From: JAWWPG01 sp963820035
GTDB taxonomy: Bacteria > Actinomycetota > Actinomycetes > Propionibacteriales > Nocardioidaceae
Assembly: GCA_963820035.1 (NCBI GenBank)
Contig: CAWFYK010000009.1
Span: forward strand, 248,001 to 312,000
DNA: 64,000 nucleotides
Direction: 5' to 3'
Position 1 is the first letter of the stretch. Every line of letters starts with the position of its first letter. Shown here one piece after another: positions 54,371 through 62,111 of this stretch. The notes beneath the pieces were generated by a model. It saw nothing but the letters and a program-made list of their open reading frames with translations. It ran no database searches and was not told where the DNA came from. Position numbers and translations under genes: made by a program.

Positions 54371-55117
54371 TCAGGTCGCCGGGACCACACCGAGCTGGAG
54401 CCGGATGCCGTCGCGCCGCAGCGCCCGGACGCCCCAGACCACGGACACCCCAACGGTCAGCAGGCTCAGCATCGGGCTGAAGAAGCCGCGCGAGACGAGA
54501 CCGGCGCTGAGGCCGAGGTGGAGGAAGCCGAAGTTCATCCCGGCGTCGGCCACCCGCGAGATCCCCCACAGCAGGGCGACCTGGGTGAACATCCGGTGCA
54601 CACCCTTACGGTCCAGGATGTGGGCCGGGATCGCCACGAAGTCCCTTGCCAGCCGCATTGTCAGCGGTCGACCTGCGAGAGCGCTACCGAGGAAGAGCGC
54701 GGCCATGCAGATCGACCCGAGCACCGGCTGCAGGAGGTAGATGAAGGCGCTCGACGTGGCGATCGCGATCAGGGCCCGCCCCGAGATCATGCTCACGCAG
54801 ACGAAGAGGGTGCCGGGAAGCCGGCGGCGCGCGACCAGTCGGGCGCCGAGGGCGAGATAGCACCAGCCCAGGGTGGCTCCCAGCGCGATCAGCAACCCGA
54901 CGGTGTGAAGCAGAGTCAACATCAAGATGGTGGGAACGACGACCGTCTCCAGCAGCAACCGCAGAGCCCGGAGCAGGGTCGGGCGCAGCTCGGCGATGTG
55001 CACCACGAGGCTGGTGTCGTCAACGGCGGGCCGGACTTCGCGGTCACGTGCCGGAGGTCGCGTGCCGAGTGTCACAAGATCATCCGTCCGTCGAACAAGG
55101 GGAAGCCCCCTCATCAT
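54371..55117 (-). CDS. VC0807-like integral membrane protein
   Basis: A 248-residue membrane protein with about six helices, beginning MMRGLPLVRRTDDLV, with LHTVGLLIALGATLGWCYLALGARL in the middle and ALLWGISRVADAGMNFGFLHLGL near the end. It resembles the VC0807/septation-A-like membrane proteins of actinobacteria, which have no known reaction. The ATG overlaps the stop of the preceding transporter gene by 4 bp (ATGA). No further function is proposed. Confidence 0.6.
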   Translation of the reverse strand: MMRGLPLVRRTDDLVTLGTRPPARDREVRPAVDDTSLVVHIAELRPTLLRALRLLLETVVVPTILMLTLLHTVGLLIALGATLGWCYLALGARLVARRRLPGTLFVCVSMISGRALIAIATSSAFIYLLQPVLGSICMAALFLGSALAGRPLTMRLARDFVAIPAHILDRKGVHRMFTQVALLWGISRVADAGMNFGFLHLGLSAGLVSRGFFSPMLSLLTVGVSVVWGVRALRRDGIRLQLGVVPAT

Positions 55118-56052
55118 GACACGTCTCGGCACACCAGTCGTGATTGTGCTGGTGGCTGCGCATGGTCGCGTCGCACGGTGGGAGAGCCCGCGAGGACGAC
55201 GGTCCCGATGGTGAGAAGGGCGGCCGCCCCGGCAATGGCGGCCAGCGACCCGGGGCCGGTGGGCGCAGCCACGCTGAAGGCCAGCACCCCGATCAGATAG
55301 CTCGCCACCGGGTTGGTGATCGTCATCGCCGTCACGGTGATCGGCAGCGCACCACCCCGGAAGGCCTCGTGCTCCAGCAGCAGCCCCAGGAGAGTCGAGC
55401 CGGCGAGGGCATAGCCCGGCCAGTCCATCGCCGTCGCCCCGACGCCGCGATGGGTCAGGTCTGTGGCCGTCAGCTTGATCAGCACCGCGCTCAGCGCGAA
55501 GCACAGCCCGGCAGCGACCGCCATCCCGGCCGCGTGGAACGCCGGGGTTCGGCCGGCCGAAGCCACCACGAGAGCGGTGATCACGAGCAGCGCCGCCGCG
55601 ACCGCGATCAGGATCCGGGTGCGGTCCGCCGTACCCGGCTCGGAGACGCCGCCACGCACGGAGAGAAACAGCACCACACCAGCGCAGATCGACGCACCGG
55701 CGAGCCAGTCGCGCTGCCGCGGCCAGCGTCTGCTCCGCCACGACACCAAGGGCAGGGTGAAGAGGAGCTGCGTGACGAGCAGCGGTTGAACAAGCGCTAC
55801 CGAGCCGAGGTGCAGGGCCGACGCCTGCGTGAGGAAGCCGGTGACGTTCGTGCCCCAACCCATCAGCCAGACACGCGACCTCAGCAGGTCCAGCACGATG
55901 AGCAGCACAGGAAGCCGGGCGACCAATGATCCCCGCCCGGGTGCAGGAAGTTCTCGAGTGCTGGCCGCGGTGCGAGTCGCCTGTTGCTGCACGGTTGCCG
56001 AGCAGGCAAAGAGGAACGCTGCCCCCAGACTGAGAACGACGACGATGACCAA
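55114..56052 (-). CDS. DMT-superfamily (EamA-like) transporter
   Basis: About 312 residues and nine to ten hydrophobic helices. The visible start is uncertain: a TTG at 56052 lies right before the first helix (VIVVVLSLGAAFLFACSA), while a GTG at 56136 would add 28 non-hydrophobic residues. The helix spacing and the loops after HLGSVALVQPLL and GALPITVTAMTITNPVASYLIG fit drug/metabolite transporters. It is coupled to the VC0807-like gene. Substrate unknown. Confidence 0.7.
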   Translation of the reverse strand: MVIVVVLSLGAAFLFACSATVQQQATRTAASTRELPAPGRGSLVARLPVLLIVLDLLRSRVWLMGWGTNVTGFLTQASALHLGSVALVQPLLVTQLLFTLPLVSWRSRRWPRQRDWLAGASICAGVVLFLSVRGGVSEPGTADRTRILIAVAAALLVITALVVASAGRTPAFHAAGMAVAAGLCFALSAVLIKLTATDLTHRGVGATAMDWPGYALAGSTLLGLLLEHEAFRGGALPITVTAMTITNPVASYLIGVLAFSVAAPTGPGSLAAIAGAAALLTIGTVVLAGSPTVRRDHAQPPAQSRLVCRDVS

Positions 56053-56247
56053 GCTGCCCCCGGCGGAGTCACAAAGGGAAGGCCGACGTTCGGCCACCCC
56101 TGGATTGGCAAGGGCGGGTGTCGGGAACCCGACCACTGTCTAGAGTACCTACAAACCTCGAGTGGGGATGACCCTCCGACCGCTGGCTGAGCAGACATGT
56201 CAGCTGCCGAGGCGGCCATCGAGGCAGCGACCAGACCAGGAGCGGAC

Positions 56248-56856
56248 GTGGAATTCCAGCAGGTGGTGGACCGTCGAAGGATGATCCGGAGCTACACCGA
56301 CGAGCCGGTCACCGCAGAGGTCGTCGGGCGGGTCCTCACCAACGCCCTGCATGCACCGAGCGCCGGCTTCAGTCAAGGCTGGGCATTCCTGCTTCTCGAC
56401 ACAGCCGACGAGCTCGACCGGTTCTGGGCGGTGTCCACGCCCGAGGATGCCGGGCTGGACTCCTGGCTCGCGGGGATGCGGACGGCGCCGGTGATCGTCG
56501 TACCGCTGTCCTGCAAGCGGGTCTATCTCGAGCGGTACGCCGAGGCGGACAAGGGCTGGACGGACCTCGACGAGCATCGCTGGCCGGTGCCCTACTGGGA
56601 CATCGACACGGGAATGGCGGCGCTGCTGATGCTGCAGACCGTCGTGGACGAGGGGCTCGGGGCGTGCTTCTTCGGCATCCCGCCGGGGCAGATCCCAGGC
56701 TTCCGGGCGGAGTTCGGGGTCCCCGATGACTACCTGCCGATCGGGGCGGTCTCCATCGGGCATCGGGCGGACGACCGTCGTTCGCCCTCGCTGAAACGGG
56801 GCCGGCGGGGGGTCGACGAGGTCGTGCACCGGGGGCATTGGGGTGGCCGGTCGTGA
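56248..56856 (+). CDS. Nitroreductase-family protein
   Basis: A ~202-residue FMN-binding protein. The GTG at 56248, encoding VEFQQVVDRRRMIRSYTDEPV, has AGGAG 5 nt upstream and matches the family start, so I prefer it to the in-frame ATG at 56197. RRRMIRSYTDEPV contacts FMN phosphate, and HAPSAGFSQGWAFLLL with GACFFGIPPGQ are the family segments. It reduces an unknown substrate with NAD(P)H. It overlaps the next gene by 4 bp. Confidence 0.82.
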   Translation: MEFQQVVDRRRMIRSYTDEPVTAEVVGRVLTNALHAPSAGFSQGWAFLLLDTADELDRFWAVSTPEDAGLDSWLAGMRTAPVIVVPLSCKRVYLERYAEADKGWTDLDEHRWPVPYWDIDTGMAALLMLQTVVDEGLGACFFGIPPGQIPGFRAEFGVPDDYLPIGAVSIGHRADDRRSPSLKRGRRGVDEVVHRGHWGGRS

Positions 56857-57890
56857 CACCGGGCCTCGACCCGTCGCGCCCGGTCCGCTGGGGGATCCTC
56901 GGGGCCGGCGCGATCGCCGGCACCGTCGGCGCCGACATCGCCGCATCACCTGACAGCGAAGTCGTAGCGGTCGGCGCACGAGACGGCGACCGGGCCGCCC
57001 GGTTCGCTGCTGAACGCGCGATCCCGCGGTCCTACGGGTCGTACGACGAGCTGGTGGCGGACCCTGACGTCGACGTCATCTACGTCGCGACGACTCATGG
57101 GCACCACCACGATCACGCTCTGCTGGCGCTGCGGGCCGGTAAGCCCGTATTGGTGGAGAAGGCCTTCACGCTCAATGCCCGCGAGGCGCGCGACGTCGTC
57201 GAGACCGCCCGATCTCGCGGCCTGTTCTGCATGGAGGCCATGTGGTACCGACTCAATCCCCTTCTGCTGCGGGCTGTCGAGATCGCCACGAGCGGCCGGA
57301 TCGGCGAGCTGACCAGTGTCCGTGCCGACCTGTCCCGCCTCTTCCCTTACGATCCGCACCACCGGCTCTACGACCTCGCCGCCGGCGGGGGCGCCCTCCT
57401 CGACCTCGGCGTCTACCCCGTCAACTTCGTGTGGGCGGTGCTTGGCCGACCGTCGAGGGTCGCCGCCACCGGCCGACTTTCGCCCACCGGCTCGGACTGG
57501 GTGGTCGGCCTCCAACTCTCCTACCCTGACGGCGCGGTGGCTCAGGTGCACACAAGCGCGGCCGGGGCGAGTCCCGACACCGGACTGATCCTCGGAACCG
57601 AAGGCTGGCTGAGGCTGGAGCGGCGCCTGCACCGACCCGAGGCGGTCACAGTATCCACGGCCTCCGGTGTCGAGACCATGTCCGCCGAACCACTCGCCGG
57701 CAACGGCTACCGCCATCAGGTCGCCGAGGTGGAACGCTGCCTTCGCGCCGGGCTGACCGAGAGTCCGCTGCTCCCGCTCGACGACACCGTTGCGATCCTG
57801 GAGCTCATCGACGACGCGCGGGCCCAGCTCGGCGTCCGGTACGCCGCCGACGACGAGCCCGCAGAGGCCCAGCAGCGGTCCTCGTCGTAG
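56853..57890 (+). CDS. Gfo/Idh/MocA family oxidoreductase
   Basis: A 345-residue protein whose GTG overlaps the nitroreductase stop (GTGA). It has the NAD(P) fold RWGILGAGAIAG, the conserved EKAFTLNAREA with the catalytic-site Lys (KPVLVEKAFT), and LYDLAAGGGALLDLGVYPVNF, the C-terminal domain signature. Members oxidise sugars, inositols or related compounds. The substrate is unknown. With the nitroreductase it forms a two-gene operon. Confidence 0.85.
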   Translation: MTPGLDPSRPVRWGILGAGAIAGTVGADIAASPDSEVVAVGARDGDRAARFAAERAIPRSYGSYDELVADPDVDVIYVATTHGHHHDHALLALRAGKPVLVEKAFTLNAREARDVVETARSRGLFCMEAMWYRLNPLLLRAVEIATSGRIGELTSVRADLSRLFPYDPHHRLYDLAAGGGALLDLGVYPVNFVWAVLGRPSRVAATGRLSPTGSDWVVGLQLSYPDGAVAQVHTSAAGASPDTGLILGTEGWLRLERRLHRPEAVTVSTASGVETMSAEPLAGNGYRHQVAEVERCLRAGLTESPLLPLDDTVAILELIDDARAQLGVRYAADDEPAEAQQRSSS

Positions 57891-57926
57891 CTCATCCGAG
57901 GGTCGACGGTGAAGCTGTGCCCGAGC

Positions 57927-59348
57927 TCAGAGGATGGGGCGGCGCCACGGTGCGGCGGTCGACTCCACCTGGGCGGCTAGCGCGTAGAGCAGATGGTCCT
58001 GGCCGGGCTTGCCGGCGAGCATGGTGCCGATCGGCAGCCCCGACTCGGACCATCCGGTCGGGAGGGAGACGGCTGGCATACCCGTCATGTTCCATGCCGC
58101 AGTGAAGGGCGTGAACGCCTTCTGCGCCTCGAAGTCGGCGGACGGGTCGTCGTCGTTGCGGATCCCTCCGACGAGCGCGGGCAACTGTGCGAGGGTCGGC
58201 GTGAGCACCGCGTCGTACGGCGCCAGGGTCGTGAGCACCCGCGCACTGGCCTGGGCCATTTCCACCAGACTCTGAGCGAACGCCGGCCCCGATGTCGCTC
58301 GCCCGCGCTCGCGCAGCCATCGGGTCAACGGGCGAAGCAGGTGCTCCTTCGCAGGGTCGACCGGCCAACCTGTCGTGCTCACTGCCCAGACGGTCTCGAA
58401 GATCGCGGTCGTGAAACTGTCGAAGCCGACCGTGATGTCGTCGATCTCATGACCGAGGTCCGCCAGAAGCGCGGTGGCCTGCTCGTAGGCGGTGAGAACC
58501 TCGGGGTCGACCGTCACGTCGGCGACCGGCGGGGTGGCGAACCGCGCGATGCGCAGCCGGCCAGGATCGCGGTCACACCACTCGAGGAAGCTGGCTCTGT
58601 CGGGCGGATCCGCCGCCCAGAGAGAGTCCGTCTCAGTTGGGCCGGACATCACATCGAGGAAGGCGGCACTGTCGCGCACCGTGCGCGCCATCGGACCCGA
58701 TGTCGACAGGCCGGTCACGTCGCCATAGACGGGCGCTCGGCTGATCCGCCCGCGGCTCGGCTTGAACCCCACCAGCCCGCAGACGCTTGCCGGGATGCGG
58801 ATCGAGCCGCCGCCGTCGGAGGCGTGCGCAACCGGCACGAGGCCGGCGGCCACTGCCGCCGCAGCACCTCCGGACGATCCACCAGCGCTGCGCGTCAGGT
58901 CGTAGGGCGTCCGAGCCGGCGGCGCCGTTTCCGGCTCGGTGTAACAAGGACAGCCGAACTCCGGGGTGTTCGTCTTGCCGAGGCTGATCATCCCGGCCGC
59001 CGCGATCCGCCGTACCGGCTCGTCCGAGAACGGCGGCACGAAGTCCCCCATGACCACGGTCCCGAACCGCGTCACCACACCCTCAGTGAGGGCGAGGTCC
59101 TTGATCGCGGTGGGAACGCCGTCGAGCATCGACTTGTGAGCCCCTTGTCTGATCCGCTCGGTGGCGGCTGCCGCCTCGGTGAGGGCGGACTCGGCGGTCA
59201 CGGTGACGAATGCACCGAGGCGCTCGCTGTGAGCGTCGATCTGCGCCAGGCAGCGCTCGACCGCCTCCAGAGGCGTCGCGTCACCGCGAGCGAAGGCGGC
59301 AGCGAGATCGAGAGCGCTTGCGGCGTACGGCGAGTCCGGCGTCGTCAT
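57927..59348 (-). CDS. Amidase (amidase-signature family)
   Basis: A 473-residue amidase-signature hydrolase. The Ser-cisSer-Lys triad is visible as GVPTAIKDLAL (Lys) and RSAGGSSGGAAAAVAAGLVP, followed by DGGGSIRIPASVCGLVGFKPSRGR. Such enzymes hydrolyse small amides, aryl amides or peptides, and some belong to GatA-like families, but the genome context (no gatB/gatC) argues against Glu-tRNA amidotransferase. It lies 43 nt after the D-aminopeptidase gene on the same strand, so the two may share peptide or amide catabolism. Confidence 0.85.
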   Translation of the reverse strand: MTTPDSPYAASALDLAAAFARGDATPLEAVERCLAQIDAHSERLGAFVTVTAESALTEAAAATERIRQGAHKSMLDGVPTAIKDLALTEGVVTRFGTVVMGDFVPPFSDEPVRRIAAAGMISLGKTNTPEFGCPCYTEPETAPPARTPYDLTRSAGGSSGGAAAAVAAGLVPVAHASDGGGSIRIPASVCGLVGFKPSRGRISRAPVYGDVTGLSTSGPMARTVRDSAAFLDVMSGPTETDSLWAADPPDRASFLEWCDRDPGRLRIARFATPPVADVTVDPEVLTAYEQATALLADLGHEIDDITVGFDSFTTAIFETVWAVSTTGWPVDPAKEHLLRPLTRWLRERGRATSGPAFAQSLVEMAQASARVLTTLAPYDAVLTPTLAQLPALVGGIRNDDDPSADFEAQKAFTPFTAAWNMTGMPAVSLPTGWSESGLPIGTMLAGKPGQDHLLYALAAQVESTAAPWRRPIL

Positions 59349-59391
59349 CCGCCTAGGCTACGCGTCGCTTCGACGGCCACTCGACCGCTCG

Positions 59392-60225
59392 TCACCGGCC
59401 ACCCGCCTGGCGGGTGATGTAGGTGAGCGCCACGAAGGCGTGGAAGACGGCTGCCGGGTCGTCGTTCTCGATCGACACCGAACGGATGTCACTGCGCTCC
59501 ACTCCCTTGACCCAGCTCGCGACCTCCGCCATGTCCGCAGTCTGGAGATCGACCTCGAGCGCGAAGGGGCGATCCACCCGCGGCGCTAGGATGCTGCCCG
59601 CTCGGACTCGTCCGGTCGCTTCCTGGGCAGCGACCCGGATCCGAGCCCGGGCGTCATCCGGATGCACGTGGTGGGCCGCAAAGCGTGTCACGGATCGCTT
59701 GGTGGCGACACCCACACAGTCCGGTGCGAACCACCTGGCCTCGTCCAGCGTCACGGAGTCGCCCGTAACGAGCGCGATCGGAACGTCAGAGGCCAAGCAC
59801 GCAAGGGCGTTGATGCCGCTCTCGCCGACGAGCCGCCCCGCGAGCCGGACCCCGGAGACCACCTCGGGGTTGTAGGTGTGCGAGAGCACGGCGGACGGCC
59901 CCGAGATCGACCCGTGGTAGCCGACGAAGAACGCCGCGTCGAAGCTCGCGTCGAGCCCCTCCATCATGTAGCCGGGTTTGTGCCGGCCGGACAGGTACGT
60001 CGCGGGGCGGACCAGCCGCGCCGGGTCGAGGTTGAACATCCCGCCATGGGAGTCGTTGACGACGACCTCCTCGGCGCCGCCGGCCTTCGCACCCTCGATC
60101 GCCGCGTTGACCTCGGCGAGCATGAGCTCGCACGCCGCGTCGTACCCATGCCCGCCGGGACGGCACTGCGACCAGTCCACGACCCCGGCGACGCCCTCCA
60201 TGTCACACGAGATGAAGACCTTCAT
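59392..60225 (-). CDS. M55 family D-aminopeptidase (DppA-like)
   Basis: A 277-residue zinc peptidase starting MKVFISCDMEGVAGVVDW; the SCDMEG motif supplies metal ligands of the DppA fold. EEVVVNDSHGGMFN, FVGYHGSISGPSAVLSHTYN and LVTGDSVTLDEA are further family segments. DppA cleaves D-amino-acid-containing peptides. The ATG lies inside a degenerate 22-bp repeat unit, and its AAGGTGA ribosome site is also repeat-derived. Confidence 0.87.
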   Translation of the reverse strand: MKVFISCDMEGVAGVVDWSQCRPGGHGYDAACELMLAEVNAAIEGAKAGGAEEVVVNDSHGGMFNLDPARLVRPATYLSGRHKPGYMMEGLDASFDAAFFVGYHGSISGPSAVLSHTYNPEVVSGVRLAGRLVGESGINALACLASDVPIALVTGDSVTLDEARWFAPDCVGVATKRSVTRFAAHHVHPDDARARIRVAAQEATGRVRAGSILAPRVDRPFALEVDLQTADMAEVASWVKGVERSDIRSVSIENDDPAAVFHAFVALTYITRQAGGR

Positions 60226-60311
60226 CGAACCGTCACCTTCTTACCGCCGAGCCGTCATGTTCTTACCGCCGAGCCGTCATGTTCTTACCGCCGAGCCGTC
60301 ATGTTCTTACG
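60224..60311. repeat. Array of three to four 22-bp repeats upstream of the D-aminopeptidase gene
   Basis: Units at 60246, 60268 and 60290 carry the core CCGAGCCGTCATGTTCTTAC. A degenerate unit at 60224-60245 includes the start codon and ribosome site of the D-aminopeptidase gene. The sense is the same as at 17.8 kb and opposite to the 39.7-kb array. It sits between the hutU stop and the D-aminopeptidase start. Confidence 0.95.
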
Positions 60312-60365
60312 GCCGGACCTGCCCGTACACCGATGCGCCATGTCAAGCCCCGTCGTACCCGCACG

Positions 60366-60425
60366 AGACTTCGGATGGTGCGACCAAAAGTCTCGGACCG
60401 TCGTGCCGGAAGTCTCGGATGGTCA
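60366..60425. repeat. Second repeat family with the same 22-bp period, at the hutU 3' end
   Basis: TCGGA motifs recur at 60371, 60393 and 60415, exactly 22 bp apart, in units with core AGTCTCGGACCG. The sequence differs from the TGACGG family, but the period, the lack of spacers and the location match. The last unit contains the hutU stop codon (60423-60425). Confidence 0.75.
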
Positions 60426-62096
60426 GTGCATGGGGATAGGGATGTCGCGGGCGGCGGCAACCTCGTCGGCGCGCTCGTAGCCGGCGTCCACGTGCCGAAT
60501 GACGCCCATCCCGGGGTCGTTGGTGAGCACGCGTTCGGCCTTCTGCGCGGCCAGGTCGGTGCCGTCCACCACGACGACCTGGCCGGCGTGGATCGACCGG
60601 CCGATCCCGACGCCACCGCCATGGTGGATCGAGACCCAGCTCGCGCCCGATGCAACGTTGACCATGGCGTTGAGGAGCGGCCAGTCGGCGATCGCATCCG
60701 AACCGTCGAGCATCGACTCCGTCTCCCGGTACGGCGACGCGACCGAGCCGCAGTCGAGGTGGTCGCGGCCAATCGCCAGCGGCGCCGCCAGCTCGCCGGA
60801 CGCGACCATCTCGTTGAACTTCACGCCCGCGAGGTTGCGCTCGCCGTAGCCCAGCCAGCAGATCCGCGCCGGTAGCCCCTGGAAGTGCACGAGCTCACCG
60901 GCCTTCTTGATCCACCGATGCAGGGGCTCATTGTCGGGGAACAGGTCAAGCATGGCCCGGTCCGTCGCGGCGATGTCCTTCGGGTCGCCCGACAACGCCG
61001 CCCAGCGGAACGGACCCTTGCCCTCGCAGAACAACGGCCTGATGTACGCCGGCACGAAGCCGGGGTAGTCGAAGGCCCGTTGGTAGCCACCGAGCTTGGC
61101 CTCGGCGCGCAGCGAGTTGCCATAGTCGAAGACCTCGGAACCCGCGTCGAGGAAGCCCACCATCGCCTCACAGTGGCGTGCCATCGACTCGCGGGCGCGC
61201 TTCGTGAAGTCGGCTGGGTCCTTCTCGCGTAGCGTCACCCAGTCGTCGAAGGAGACGCCGACAGGAAGGTACATCAGCGGGTCGTGTGCGGACGTCTGGT
61301 CGGTGACGATGTCGATCGGGGCGTCCATCGCGAGCAGCTCGGGCAGCATCTCCGCCGCATTGCCGAGAACCCCAATGGACAAAGGCTTCTTGGCGTCACG
61401 GGCTTCCACCGCAAGCTCGACGGCGTGCGCGAGTGAGTCCGCCTCGACGTCGAGGTAGCGGTGGTCGATGCGGCGGGTGATCCGCGACTGGTCACACTCG
61501 ATGCAGATGCACACGCCGTCGTTCATCGTCACGGCCAGCGGCTGCGCGCCGCCCATCCCGCCGAGCCCAGCCGTCACGGTGATGGTGCCCGCGAGCGTGG
61601 TGCTGCCCGGTTCGGTGCGTCCAGCTGCAGCCAGCTTCAGCGCAATCGCGGCGAAGGTCTCGTAGGTGCCCTGCAGGATCCCCTGCGTGCCGATGTAGAT
61701 CCAAGACCCCGCGGTCATCTGGCCATACATCGTGAGGCCGAGCGCTTCGAGCCGGCGGAACTCCTCCCAGTTGGCCCAGTCCGGCACCAGGTTGGAGTTG
61801 GCGATCAGCACACGCGGTGCCCACTCGTGGGTGCGCATGACGCCGACCGGGCGGCCACTCTGCACCAGCAGCGTCTCGTCCCGCTCGAGGTCGGTCAGCG
61901 ACCGCACGATGGCGTCGTACGACGGCCAGTCACGCGCCGCCTTGCCAGACCCCCCATAGACGACGAGCTCCTGAGGATGCTCGGCGACCTCGGGGTCGAG
62001 GTTGTTCATCAGCATGCGCAGCGGCGCTTCGGTCTGCCACGACCGGGCAGTGAGGGTGGTGCCACGGGCTGCGCGAACCTCACGAGGAGAGCTCAT
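60423..62096 (-). CDS. hutU: Urocanate hydratase
   Basis: HutU hydrates urocanate to imidazolone propionate with tightly bound NAD. The 557-residue protein has MYGQMTAGSWIYIGTQGILQGTYETF, the NAD-binding GGMGGAQPLAV, and GYGERNLAGVKFNEMV. The ATG follows a GGAAGGA ribosome site and lies 15 nt after hutH. The partner genes hutI and hutF are ~21 kb further along the same strand. Its stop falls in a 22-bp-period repeat. Confidence 0.97.
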   Translation of the reverse strand: MSSPREVRAARGTTLTARSWQTEAPLRMLMNNLDPEVAEHPQELVVYGGSGKAARDWPSYDAIVRSLTDLERDETLLVQSGRPVGVMRTHEWAPRVLIANSNLVPDWANWEEFRRLEALGLTMYGQMTAGSWIYIGTQGILQGTYETFAAIALKLAAAGRTEPGSTTLAGTITVTAGLGGMGGAQPLAVTMNDGVCICIECDQSRITRRIDHRYLDVEADSLAHAVELAVEARDAKKPLSIGVLGNAAEMLPELLAMDAPIDIVTDQTSAHDPLMYLPVGVSFDDWVTLREKDPADFTKRARESMARHCEAMVGFLDAGSEVFDYGNSLRAEAKLGGYQRAFDYPGFVPAYIRPLFCEGKGPFRWAALSGDPKDIAATDRAMLDLFPDNEPLHRWIKKAGELVHFQGLPARICWLGYGERNLAGVKFNEMVASGELAAPLAIGRDHLDCGSVASPYRETESMLDGSDAIADWPLLNAMVNVASGASWVSIHHGGGVGIGRSIHAGQVVVVDGTDLAAQKAERVLTNDPGMGVIRHVDAGYERADEVAAARDIPIPMH

Positions 62097-62111
62097 CGGG
62101 TGTCCTTCCGG

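Noticed and set aside
57927..59348. GatA subunit of Glu-tRNA amidotransferase
   Set aside because: No gatB or gatC nearby, and the C-terminal part resembles general amidases more than GatA.
39693..60425. Block as a classic composite transposon or genomic island
   Set aside because: No transposase, integrase, tRNA or terminal inverted repeats were seen; the flanking arrays also occur at unrelated places.
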